Made by a program: the position numbers and the translations under genes. The notes under the pieces are model-generated. The model was not told the origin of the DNA, did no database searches, and saw nothing but the letters and a program-made list of their open reading frames with translations. From Chitinophagales bacterium (lineage in GTDB: Bacteria > Bacteroidota > Bacteroidia > Chitinophagales > Chitinophagaceae): a stretch of 37,684 bases of DNA. This document shows positions 1-6,789 of this stretch, piece after piece; position 1 is the first letter of the stretch; each line of letters opens with the position of its first letter. The stretch covers positions 1-37,684 of the forward strand of contig JAAFIK010000050.1 of NCBI GenBank assembly GCA_013298665.1, given 5' to 3'.

Positions 1-48
1 AATTCTATTTCCCCCACTTCGGCAAGCCCTGAACGTTGTATGTAATGC
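1..48. repeat. Right half of an attC-like imperfect palindrome, cut by the window edge
   Basis: Positions 1-43 resemble 2099-2140: both read AATTCTATT, then a C-rich stretch, then a CG-rich arm ending in GTTGTATGT or GTTGTGCGT. Each copy lies immediately upstream of a small accessory gene. GTTGTATGTAATGC at 35-48 is mirrored by GCACTACATACAAC at 514-527, just after the downstream gene (13 of 14 bases pair). The left half of the palindrome lies outside the window. Confidence 0.45.
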
Positions 49-79
49 TCACTGAAGCAGTATGAAATTTTAACTTTTT

Positions 80-496
80 ATGAAAAGACTCAAATTAAAT
101 TCTTCCATTTTTTTTATAGCTGTTATGCTTGCTTCGTTTGCATGCCGTCAACCTATTGACTGTTCTAAAGTCAGAAATGGTAAATACTACTATTATTCAA
201 AAAGTGATCGAACAAAAATTTTTATTGAGAGACTTGACAGCTTGCAAACAGAAATGGATTCTAAACGCACACAAGTAATAAAAAGTAAAATTATTTGGCA
301 AAACGACTGCAAATTCAAGTTGTTTGTTAATGCCCTAAGTGACACTAAGTTTTCTAAACAAGATTCAATATATTCAACGATGCCCGGTACAATTGAAATT
401 CTTGACATTCGTCCTGACTATTATATCTGTTCAGTTGAATTCTCTACTTTGACAAGACAGTTTAAATATAAGGACACTATGTATTTTCAAAAATAA
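80..496 (+). CDS. Small secreted lipoprotein, unknown function
   Basis: 138 aa with an N-terminal hydrophobic segment and Cys22 in a lipobox-like LASFAC context, so it is probably anchored to a membrane after signal peptidase II cleavage. The rest is a short, beta-rich sequence containing a WQNDC element and aromatic residues. This layout resembles small Bacteroidota lipoproteins that databases sometimes mislabel 'DNA topoisomerase IV'; that resemblance is from memory. The ATG follows an AT-rich stretch with TAACTTTT, a partial -7 match. The gene sits alone between inverted boundary sequences (35-48 and 514-527), as expected for a one-gene cassette. Function cannot be assigned. Confidence 0.7.
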   Translation: MKRLKLNSSIFFIAVMLASFACRQPIDCSKVRNGKYYYYSKSDRTKIFIERLDSLQTEMDSKRTQVIKSKIIWQNDCKFKLFVNALSDTKFSKQDSIYSTMPGTIEILDIRPDYYICSVEFSTLTRQFKYKDTMYFQK

Positions 497-523
497 TTTT
501 CAGTTCTTTAAAAGCACTACATA

Positions 524-655
524 CAACATTTAGCTGTATAGCCGATAAGCCCCGCCAACCGAATCAATGCTGAATAAAATAAAGAAAGCCCCGGACAGTC
601 AGAGTCCGGGGCTTTCGGCTATACGCTGTTCAGCGATACCCCGCCTCGTAGGTGG
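524..655 (+). repeat. Cassette-end repeat, copy 1, with competing stem-loops
   Basis: About 130 bp, repeated in the same orientation at 2756-2883. Both copies run from CAACATTTA to CCTCGTAGGTGG with few differences. A 12-bp perfect hairpin (585-596 with 604-615, arm AAAGCCCCGGAC) can act as a terminator. The same GGGGCTT arm, extended as GGGGCTTTCGGCTATAC (608-624), can instead pair with GTATAGCCGATAAGCCCC (536-553), so two folds are mutually exclusive. It lies directly after the stop of the 80-496 gene. Confidence 0.65.
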
Positions 656-1346
656 ATTTGTAGCATGCAGACGCTGCCGGCAACTCCACCGGCTTTGCTT
701 TATGCAGGCTTGGGGGTGGCTGCAGCCCATAGCTCCCCCTACCCAAAACGCTGTGTTTTGAGGACATCTTTTTGTGCATCAATTTTTGTTCAGGCATTAT
801 GCTAAAGGTTTTGCTTACTGTCTTTTGGCGATGCCTTGTCTCTTGTACGTCCGCTATCTGTAACTTTATTAGCGAACTGCCTTACTTTTTTACCTGTTAT
901 CCGGAAGTTGATCCGCTGGCCTTTACCCGTTCAAAAACGTACTGCAATGCTATGCCGCTGGCCAAAAAAAATACCCGGAAAGGCGGTTCGTAAACATAAA
1001 AGGGCTATTTTTAGGGAAGCAATATGGCTGACTACAGGACGAAAACATATTTATTAATACCGATGAGACATTCATTACAATAATACCCCCAGGGGCTTAC
1101 GGTTGAATGTCTATCGGCATTATACTAAAATCATATCAGTATGCACATAGAGTCGAAACGGGGTAACCCAAAAAACCAAGCGGATGGCACAGACAGGCCG
1201 ATACTTACTGCTTATAGCAACTTTACGGCGAAACCAGCCAACTTAAAAGTATACCACAAAGCCCCGTTAACGCTTTTTTTATACGGGGCTTTTACGGGGG
1301 GCTTTGCGGATACTTTTCTATGTGTTGGACACTATACTAAACGACC
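656..1346. other. Non-coding or decayed accessory DNA with two palindromes
   Basis: No convincing gene is seen. Short ORFs here (for example 772-993 and 836-1057) have no recognisable sequence. The stretch holds an inverted repeat CCGATGAGACATTCA (1060-1074) with TGAATGTCTATCGG (1104-1117), followed by the larger attC-like palindrome listed separately. It could be one or more decayed cassettes. Confidence 0.4.
1233..1330. repeat. attC-like imperfect palindrome ahead of the membrane-protein gene
   Basis: The outer pair is CCAAC (near 1238) and GTTGG (1324-1328). Next come long arms AAAAGTATACCACAAAGCC (from 1243) and GGCTTTGCGGATACTTTT (ending 1317), which pair with bulged bases. The inner stem is AAGCCCCGT / ACGGGGCTT with a T-rich loop. 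The right end GTTGGAC (1324-1330) fits the integron R-box consensus GTTRRRY. A strong stem flanked by arms with unpaired bases is the architecture of attC sites, but no integrase is visible in the window. Confidence 0.4.
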
Positions 1347-1934
1347 ATGATTACAGTTATACTTTTCGGATTTTCTCCACTCGCCGCATTGATTGTTAAT
1401 ATAATTTATAATCGTCGACTCCCAAATATTGCTCTTGGGCTGATATTATTTGTCTCTCTTCTTATAGCAAGCCCTCTTCTGTTTACAAAATACTATTACT
1501 CAGATTTATTTGATGGTTTCTACTCAGCATATTTGGTAAAAGCAATCATATTGTGTTCAGTTTTATTTACTGTGCTGAATATTTTGCAAAAGAAAACAAT
1601 TAAGGCTGTCGTTTTGACCTTGGCATTGATCATCACACTTGGTTACATGAGTTTAACAGTATTTGCCAGGGGATTTGTTGGTGATGACAAAATATATTTA
1701 TCTAAACGAATAAACGGATACCGAATAATCTATAGGAGGCAGGCAGATGCAGTATTAACAGGTTCGACAAGAATTGATTTGTACAAACTTGCTTTGTTCG
1801 GGTTACTGCAGAAGAATATTGATTTTGTTTACCCTGCCAAAACCGATCAATCGTGCAGTGTGGTCTTAAATGATTCTTTGAATTCAAAACATTTTAAGTT
1901 CAACTTTTGCGAGAAAAAGATTCATCCAGAATAG
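1347..1934 (+). CDS. Hypothetical integral membrane protein
   Basis: 195 aa. Residues 1-110 contain about four hydrophobic helices (near 2-20, 27-47, 62-80 and 86-108). A hydrophilic C-terminal half follows, with an RINGYRIIYRR element and two Cys residues near the end. I recognise no family. The ATG lies 17 bases after the GTTGGAC boundary of the preceding palindrome, with no clear promoter, consistent with a promoterless cassette gene. The stop codon overlaps the left arm of the next palindrome (GCTACGGC, 1934-1941). Confidence 0.6.
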   Translation: MITVILFGFSPLAALIVNIIYNRRLPNIALGLILFVSLLIASPLLFTKYYYSDLFDGFYSAYLVKAIILCSVLFTVLNILQKKTIKAVVLTLALIITLGYMSLTVFARGFVGDDKIYLSKRINGYRIIYRRQADAVLTGSTRIDLYKLALFGLLQKNIDFVYPAKTDQSCSVVLNDSLNSKHFKFNFCEKKIHPE

Positions 1935-2140
1935 CTACGGCAATCAACAGGGCGGTTTGGCAATAGCAGGGCTGGACAATCAACATTTCGGCTGCAGCTA
2001 TCTATCGGCTTTAGTTCGGGCAGAAGGATTTCTATTTGGCTTTTTGTTGTTATCTTCATCTTTAAATTTTCAATTGGGCTTTGGTTCCGGGCGGAAGGAA
2101 TTCTATTCCGCCACATCGCCAGGCCGTAGCCGTTGTGCGT
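1934..2140. repeat. attC-like imperfect palindrome between membrane-protein and toxin-antitoxin units
   Basis: Outer arms GCTACGGC (1934-1941) and GCCGTAGC (2123-2130) are perfectly complementary, and a GGCGG / CCGCC pair lies inside them. A local hairpin GGCGGAA / TTCCGCC sits near 2091-2113. The right end is GTTGTGCGT (2132-2140), mirrored by ACGCACAAC at 2751-2759 on the far side of the toxin-antitoxin pair. The last 42 bases resemble the first 43 bases of the window. Confidence 0.45.
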
Positions 2141-2177
2141 CACCCTTTTTCGACATCACAGTCCCGAATAAATAGTG

Positions 2178-2185
2178 TAAATTTG
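2178..2185 (+). promoter_or_regulatory. Bacteroidota-type -7 element of the toxin-antitoxin pair
   Basis: TAAATTTG is an exact match to TAnnTTTG, 20 bases before the antitoxin ATG. No clear TTG is seen about 19 bases upstream, so the -33 half is weak. Confidence 0.45.
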
Positions 2186-2205
2186 AACATCTAAATTTTA
2201 AAATT

Positions 2206-2439
2206 ATGGACACAGGTGTAATAAATATAGATTCCGAAATTTTAGGTGGAACTCCGGTTTTTTCCGGAACCAGAGTACCAATTAAAAATCTTTTCGATTA
2301 TTTAGAAACCGGTGACTCAATCGAAATTTTCCTTGAAGACTTTGAAGGTGTTAGCAGGAATCAGGTTATAAAAGTTCTCGAAATGTCACAAAAATTAATT
2401 GAAACATCATCAAACATTCTCAATGAAAATATTACTTGA
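2206..2439 (+). CDS. DUF433 family antitoxin
   Basis: 77 aa. It contains the family hallmark ILGGTPVFSGTRVPIKNLFDYLE (residues about 10-32, conserved GTPV and GTRVP), then a helical section FLEDFEGVSRNQVIKVLEM typical of the DUF433 winged-helix-like fold. These proteins are small DNA-binding antitoxins usually encoded just upstream of a DUF5615 PIN-like protein, as here: the last 17 bases overlap the downstream start at 2423. It probably represses its own promoter and neutralises the partner. The antitoxin looks intact although the partner is broken. Confidence 0.85.
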   Translation: MDTGVINIDSEILGGTPVFSGTRVPIKNLFDYLETGDSIEIFLEDFEGVSRNQVIKVLEMSQKLIETSSNILNENIT

Positions 2440-2745
2440 CGAATGCGTTACCAAACGGTTAAAAAAGCACTTAGAAGAATTTCAAGTTTTTTCAGTTAGA
2501 GAATTGGAATTGAGTGGGATTAAAAACGGTAAGTTGATGGCTTATTGCGTCGAAAATAAATTTGACATTTTGCTGACTATTGATAAAATTTAATGCATCA
2601 ACAGAATCTCGACAAATATCCGGTTACAATTGTTTTTTTTAATTGCTTTACAAGCAAAATCGAAGCGTTAATAACTTTTCTTCCGTCCTTCAAATCACAA
2701 GTTGACGTATTACAAAAACATAAAGCTTACATCACCGACAAATAG
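2423..2745 (+). pseudogene. DUF5615 PIN-like toxin, frameshifted
   Basis: The frame opens at ATG 2423 (MKILLDECVTKRLK), overlapping the antitoxin stop, and keeps the family features: acidic Asp6/Glu7 and the DILLTIDK strand. It stops at 2591-2593 after 56 aa. If one A is restored in the AAAA run at 2585-2588, the frame continues as NLMHQQNLDKYPVTIVFFN and on to a stop at 2743-2745. That gives about 107 aa, the usual DUF5615 length. So a single-base deletion has removed the C-terminal half. A sequencing error is the main alternative. The intended product is a predicted PIN-type RNase toxin. Confidence 0.8.
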
Positions 2746-2755
2746 GGGGAACGCA

Positions 2756-2883
2756 CAACATTTATCCGTATAGCCGATAAGCCCCGCCAACCGAATCATT
2801 CTGAATAAAATAAAAGCCCCGGACTTTGACTGTCCGGGGCTTTTGTCTATACACTGTTCAGCGATATCCAGCCTCGTAGGTGG
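2756..2883 (+). repeat. Cassette-end repeat, copy 2, with competing stem-loops
   Basis: Direct repeat of 524-655. A perfect 13-bp hairpin (2812-2824 with 2832-2844, arm AAAAGCCCCGGAC) is followed by sequence whose GGGGCTTTTGTCTATAC arm (2836-2852) can pair with GTATAGCCGATAAGCCCC (2768-2785). The loop differs from copy 1 while the stems are kept, which suggests selection on folding. It lies 10 bases after the restored stop of the toxin gene. Confidence 0.65.
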
Positions 2884-3355
2884 TTTTATTTTACTACATC
2901 AACAAACTTGTATTTTACCAGCCTTGCACTTTGGGCATACGCTGTAGTTGGTGCCGGTACGCCGCAAGAGTTATCCTATCCTTTTATAGCAGGTATTTTT
3001 CTGACCAGGGGTATAAAATTTTGTTTTTTGTAAAAGCTGTTGTATTTTTATTCTGTTACCGACACCAGCCTTGCCAGCAGCCTGCCAGTAACCTGTGTAC
3101 CAATAGATATGATTTACCTGTAGCAATTTTCTACTTATTCAAGCTTGCTGAGCGTTTGTTTTTGTTCTGCCCTCTTGTTCGCGACAGGGAACGGTGTGGT
3201 TGGTTGAGGGATTGTGCAGGGGTAAAGAAATACGAACTATCGGTAATTGTTTGGATCCATTATACAGGCTACCGTTAAATATACGGCTGCTGTTTTTAAT
3301 AGTATTAATGATTTAATCACTAAACGGTATGAATTTCCTTAAATTCAAATGACTT
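2884..3355. other. Intergenic stretch without a convincing gene
   Basis: The open frame at 2880-3278 has odd composition and no recognisable motif, and I do not believe it is a gene. The last 60 bases are AT-rich and should hold the promoter of the RiPP precursor, but I find no full TAnnTTTG match. Confidence 0.4.
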
Positions 3356-3631
3356 ATGAGACGAGTTGAATCTTTAAACACAGAGAAATTTAAGAACATG
3401 GAGAAATTCCGTGTAAAGGACACCAGTAAACTTTATGCAGGGACGGCACAACTGACCCAGCATCAGAACACTGCTGCACAAGCAGCACAGCAGGGTGCTG
3501 CTACAAGCTGGGATAGTATGCCATTGGGGTCTAATACAAACTTCAACAGCGACGGAGGGGTCTTGTTAGGGCCTGTTACCACAAGCTATGTTCCTGCGGG
3601 TATGCAAGCTGTAGCCAATATGGTGAATTGA
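3356..3631 (+). CDS. RiPP precursor peptide of the grasp-with-spasm cluster (putative)
   Basis: 91 aa with no membrane segment or signal peptide. The N-terminal third is charged and leader-like (MRRVESLNTEKFKNMEKFRV, then KDTSKLYAGT). The middle is Gln/Ala-rich (QHQNTAAQAAQQGAAT). The last 40 residues, from SWDSMPLGSNTNF to ANMVN, are rich in Ser, Thr, Asn, Asp and Gly and lack Cys. Position first in the cluster, small size, split composition and a strong stem-loop directly after it all point to a modified-peptide precursor. Ser/Thr hydroxyls and Asp side chains are possible partners for ATP-grasp ester or amide bonds; this is inference. No GG leader-cleavage motif is obvious at the junction. 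It could instead be an unrelated small protein. Confidence 0.65.
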   Translation: MRRVESLNTEKFKNMEKFRVKDTSKLYAGTAQLTQHQNTAAQAAQQGAATSWDSMPLGSNTNFNSDGGVLLGPVTTSYVPAGMQAVANMVN

Positions 3632-3646
3632 TATACCATAACCCGG

Positions 3647-3672
3647 CCAGGCAAGGCTATAGCCTTGCCTGG
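3647..3672 (+). terminator. Perfect palindrome between precursor and maturation genes (attenuator-like)
   Basis: 26 bp with arms CCAGGCAAGGCTA (3647-3659) and TAGCCTTGCCTGG (3660-3672). No U-tract follows, so partial termination or 3'-end stabilisation of the precursor transcript is more likely than full termination. Such a structure fits a cluster needing much more precursor than enzyme. Confidence 0.6.
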
Positions 3673-3686
3673 CTTACCTATACAAT

Positions 3687-4571
3687 ATGAACAGGATCAT
3701 TTTTTACATACTACTGCTGTTTCCGGTAAACGCGTCTGCGCAAATACATGGCATCGCCGTACACCGCCAGTCGTTTGTGCTGGACAGTTTGATCCTTATC
3801 GCAAAAGACACCACTGCATACATCAACAAAATAAAAAGCATAACAGATTCTTCGCTATTAGAGAGCGATCTTTTCTTTGCGAGCAAAATTTTCGCGGCCA
3901 AAAAAATGTTTGCTGAATTCAGGCAGTATGCGGTTAAGTCTATGGAGAAAGGACAACCTGCTCAATCTTTTGCAGATATATGCGGCAGGTTTTTGCCTGC
4001 TGAGGAGAGAGCGGTATTGTTTGCGGCTGAATGTGCTGCTAAACAAAAGTATTTTGAACGTGTACCGCCCGAACTATTTGCTGCCATAAAAGATATGGTT
4101 GTGGTAGATGCAAGGATCCGGGAACTTAATTTTGCGAGGAAAATAAACTATTCGGTTGTTCGGTGTATTGATTCGGTTAACCTGCTGACAATCAGAAAAA
4201 TAATCAATACTTATGGCATGCTTACTGAAGCCAGGCATGGATCGTTGTTCAATAATTTTTTTTACCTGATCATCCATTGCTGCTACTACAACAACAATGA
4301 CTATACCTATATGCGCGATCTCTTCTTAAAGGCGGTTATGGCGGGAGAGGCAAAACCTGATCTTTACACTTACTATGTGGACAGGTGGGTAAACATTACC
4401 ACCAATAGCCAGCTTTATGGTGCATTTGCCAATCAGGGAAAAATAACTGATGCTGCTGATGTTGATAAGCGAAGATCTGCCATAGGCGCCTGCAGCCTTC
4501 AAAACTGGTTCAAAATCAGAAAGGCACAACTGACCATGACGAATTACAATGATTACAAAAAAGCAAACTAA
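3687..4571 (+). CDS. Secreted DUF6624-like protein in the RiPP cluster
   Basis: 294 aa. Residues 1-18 form a signal peptide (MNRIIFYILLLFPVNASAQ), predicting export. The C-terminal half resembles DUF6624: DSVNLLTIRKIINTYGM, then FFYLIIHCCYYNN, YMRDLFLKAVMAGEAKPDLY, NSQLYGAF and VDKRRSAIGACSL. These line up with the matching blocks of the clearer DUF6624 protein at 10425-11072 (NDIIDTIGYPT, WLVIQHS, LAYLTDR, PQLYGTQF, VNERRKSIGL). Residues 20-150 are less conserved and helical. The end overlaps the next start by 23 bases, so it is translationally coupled to the maturase. Its role is unknown; it may act on the exported product or on the host envelope. Confidence 0.65.
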   Translation: MNRIIFYILLLFPVNASAQIHGIAVHRQSFVLDSLILIAKDTTAYINKIKSITDSSLLESDLFFASKIFAAKKMFAEFRQYAVKSMEKGQPAQSFADICGRFLPAEERAVLFAAECAAKQKYFERVPPELFAAIKDMVVVDARIRELNFARKINYSVVRCIDSVNLLTIRKIINTYGMLTEARHGSLFNNFFYLIIHCCYYNNNDYTYMRDLFLKAVMAGEAKPDLYTYYVDRWVNITTNSQLYGAFANQGKITDAADVDKRRSAIGACSLQNWFKIRKAQLTMTNYNDYKKAN

Positions 4572-5556
4572 AGCAGTATTGGTTATTTCGGACGTAAACG
4601 ACCTTGTTACTCAACAGGTTGTGGCTTGGATAAATCAATTGTCCGGGCAGGGTATCAATATCACGAGGGTAAATTTAAGTGACGCTTTGTCAATCCCGAA
4701 CATATCGTTGCCGGCTAAAAACGACTGTATTATTGTGGACCATAAAAATATCTCCTTAGCATCGTTTGATTATATTCTCTACCGGCGCGGGTGGTTGAAT
4801 TTCAACAGGCAAATACCACAGCAAGATGCAAGCCGACTGTTTGACTTCTTCCTGGCAAGCGAAACAGGATTTATCAATGCCTATATCTTCGAATCGTATA
4901 AAGACAAAATGCTTTCTAATTATCTTGATGAAAGAATATCAAAACTGACAATGCTTGAACTTGCAGCTAAACTTTCTATTGATATCCCCCGTACACTGAT
5001 TACCGGGTTAAAAGGAGTATTAACGACTTTCTTTCTCGATTGTCAGAAAAAGATCATTACCAAGGCAATTCAAAATGGCGGCATCCAGTTGACATCCAAC
5101 ATAACCGGCGGGGCTGGTACATTTAAAGTAACGAAACCTGTCATTGATAAGCTTCCGGAAACGTTTGCCCCCTCTTTGTTTCAGGAGCAGATCGAAAAAC
5201 TGTATGAAATACGTACATTTTATTTAGCGGGAAAATGTTATAGTGCAGCAATCTTTTCACAAAGTAGTCATAAAACGAAAATCGATTTTCGCAATTACGA
5301 CTGGGAATCCCCTAACCGGACGGTTCCTTATAAACTACCCCCAATTCTTGAATGTAAGCTAAGCAACCTGTTTGAACGATTAAATCTCAGAACGGGTTCG
5401 GCTGACTTTATTAAAGGGAAAAATGGGAAATACTATTTTTTAGAAATCAATCCTGTAGGTCAATTTTCACAGGTGTCGAAACCCTGCAACTATCAACTGG
5501 AAAAACGAATGGCAGTATATATAACAGACAAAGTATATGAAGATCAAACAAATTAA
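4549..5556 (+). CDS. gwsG: Grasp-with-spasm system ATP-grasp peptide maturase
   Basis: 335 aa. The N-terminal domain (1-115) contains DYILYRRGW, typical of RiPP ATP-grasp ligases. The central part (about 130-250) has an ATP-grasp nucleotide-binding region with ITKAIQNGG and SLFQEQIEKLYEIRTFYLAG. The C-terminus has the metal-binding motif FLEINPVGQF (297-306), followed by SKPCNYQLEK, a signature I associate with this subfamily. By family it activates a carboxylate side chain as acyl-phosphate and closes ester or amide crosslinks in the precursor. Start overlaps the upstream stop; the end overlaps the 55-aa ORF by 20 bases. Confidence 0.88.
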   Translation: MITKKQTKAVLVISDVNDLVTQQVVAWINQLSGQGINITRVNLSDALSIPNISLPAKNDCIIVDHKNISLASFDYILYRRGWLNFNRQIPQQDASRLFDFFLASETGFINAYIFESYKDKMLSNYLDERISKLTMLELAAKLSIDIPRTLITGLKGVLTTFFLDCQKKIITKAIQNGGIQLTSNITGGAGTFKVTKPVIDKLPETFAPSLFQEQIEKLYEIRTFYLAGKCYSAAIFSQSSHKTKIDFRNYDWESPNRTVPYKLPPILECKLSNLFERLNLRTGSADFIKGKNGKYYFLEINPVGQFSQVSKPCNYQLEKRMAVYITDKVYEDQTN

Positions 5557-5704
5557 AAAGGCATTGCAGCAGAGCCGTGCTAACCTGCCTTTACACAGTC
5601 ATTATTGGCGTTTTGATGAGCAGCTTACTACGACTGCTAAAAAATATAATCATCGGGACAAAGCTATGATCCCTGTAAATATATCCGGCTTTAAAATATT
5701 CTGA
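5537..5704 (+). CDS. Unrecognised 55-aa protein between the two maturases
   Basis: The ATG at 5537 lies inside the end of the ATP-grasp gene (20-base overlap). The stop at 5702-5704 is one base before the ATG of the SPASM gene. The product is basic and soluble: MKIKQIKKALQQSRANLPL at the N-terminus and DKAMIPVNISGFKIF at the C-terminus, with HSHYWRFDEQ between. It has no Cys and no signal peptide. I recognise no family. The overlap-plus-1-nt arrangement strongly suggests a real, coupled gene. Candidate roles are a second substrate, a leader-recognition helper, or a maturase partner. It is too short for a normal RRE domain. Confidence 0.65.
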   Translation: MKIKQIKKALQQSRANLPLHSHYWRFDEQLTTTAKKYNHRDKAMIPVNISGFKIF

Positions 5705-5705
5705 T

Positions 5706-6698
5706 ATGCCCCCTGTTTTTTGCTGGTTCAAATCATGCCCGATCGTTAATGGATATAAGCGCGATGTAATTTATGACCTGAACAGAAATGACTTTGCGTT
5801 TATTCCTAAATCGTTGACTGATTTTATCCGCTTTTGTGAAGGAAGGACCAAGGCAGAGATCAACAGGTATATCAAACACTCGGAATATCAACAAATATAC
5901 ACCACATATATCGATTTCATTTTTGCCAGGGAATTTGCTTTTTACAGTATTCCCGGCAGCTATATGAATTTTACTGAATACTCAAATGAGCAATATGATA
6001 TCCCCTACCCTCTTAAAACTATAGTTATAGCCTACCATCCGGAAAGCTGCTATAATCAACTTATCCGGAAAGCAGATGGCAATCATATCCCAAGTCTTTC
6101 ATTTGACCTCACACACAGGTCTTTTTCAGCTCCGGATATTATACGTATTTTTACAATGCTGGCCGATAATTATTTTCATAGTATTAACTTTAAATTGACC
6201 GGTGCACAAATACATTTAATTACAACAATCAACGGGTGCCTGTCCAATTATCCCTTTCATATATTCATCTACCTTCCTTTTGAAACTGATACCGCAGCAT
6301 TGACTAAGTTGTTCCCCCATATACAGTTCAGGCAATATTCAGACCAGGGAGTTAATCCGTCTTGTGACTTTATTGTACATTATGATTTTTATTTTGAAGC
6401 TATAGACTTTAATCCTTTCTATTATAAAAAAATGTACATCAACTACGATGGATATATCTCATTTACAGGCTATGCTGGTGTTTCAGTCGGGCATATTAAG
6501 TCGCAGGATATTAACTACACTGATCTTTTAAAAATGTCACCAATATTATGGCATATCCCAAAGTCGAAAATAAAAGACTGCTGTATGTGTGAATTCAGGC
6601 TGATGTGCTGCACAGCCAATATGGCTGAAGAAAAAGGAGATGGGTGGGTACTGTCAAAGGCTTGTAATTATGATCCTTATACTATGACCTGGCAGTAG
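5706..6698 (+). CDS. gwsS: Grasp-with-spasm system SPASM-domain peptide maturase
   Basis: 330 aa. The N-terminus FCWFKSCPIVNGYKRDVIYD and the C-terminal cysteine cluster (Cys292, 293, 295, 301, 302 and 320, then NYDPYTMTW) match the SPASM partner of grasp-with-spasm systems. The SPASM domain should hold auxiliary iron-sulphur clusters. No CX3CX2C radical-SAM motif is visible in the N-terminal two thirds, so radical chemistry cannot be assumed. It starts one base after the 55-aa ORF and closes the cluster. No transporter or protease gene follows. Confidence 0.85.
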   Translation: MPPVFCWFKSCPIVNGYKRDVIYDLNRNDFAFIPKSLTDFIRFCEGRTKAEINRYIKHSEYQQIYTTYIDFIFAREFAFYSIPGSYMNFTEYSNEQYDIPYPLKTIVIAYHPESCYNQLIRKADGNHIPSLSFDLTHRSFSAPDIIRIFTMLADNYFHSINFKLTGAQIHLITTINGCLSNYPFHIFIYLPFETDTAALTKLFPHIQFRQYSDQGVNPSCDFIVHYDFYFEAIDFNPFYYKKMYINYDGYISFTGYAGVSVGHIKSQDINYTDLLKMSPILWHIPKSKIKDCCMCEFRLMCCTANMAEEKGDGWVLSKACNYDPYTMTWQ

Positions 6699-6789
6699 TA
6701 TTGACACAGTCTTACTTTGACACAAATTCACAGTATAAGGGGAAATTTACTTCAATAGCAAAAGACAGATTACTGTTAGTGTGCTTTGA

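Noticed and set aside
585..615. Simple transcription terminator only
   Set aside because: A terminator role is plausible, but the same arm also pairs with 536-553 and the whole 130-bp block is repeated at 2756-2883, so a plain terminator does not explain it.
772..1057. Overlapping ORFs of 73 aa as genes
   Set aside because: No recognisable motif, no start signals, Cys/Trp-rich low-complexity translation, and they lie between palindromes in probably decayed DNA.
2585..2588. Phase-variable homopolymer in the toxin gene
   Set aside because: Four A residues are too short for efficient slipped-strand variation; a fixed deletion or a sequencing error is simpler.
2880..3278. 132-aa ORF as a gene
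   Set aside because: Begins inside the 2756-2883 repeat, has a Cys/Phe-rich unnatural composition and no ribosome-binding context.
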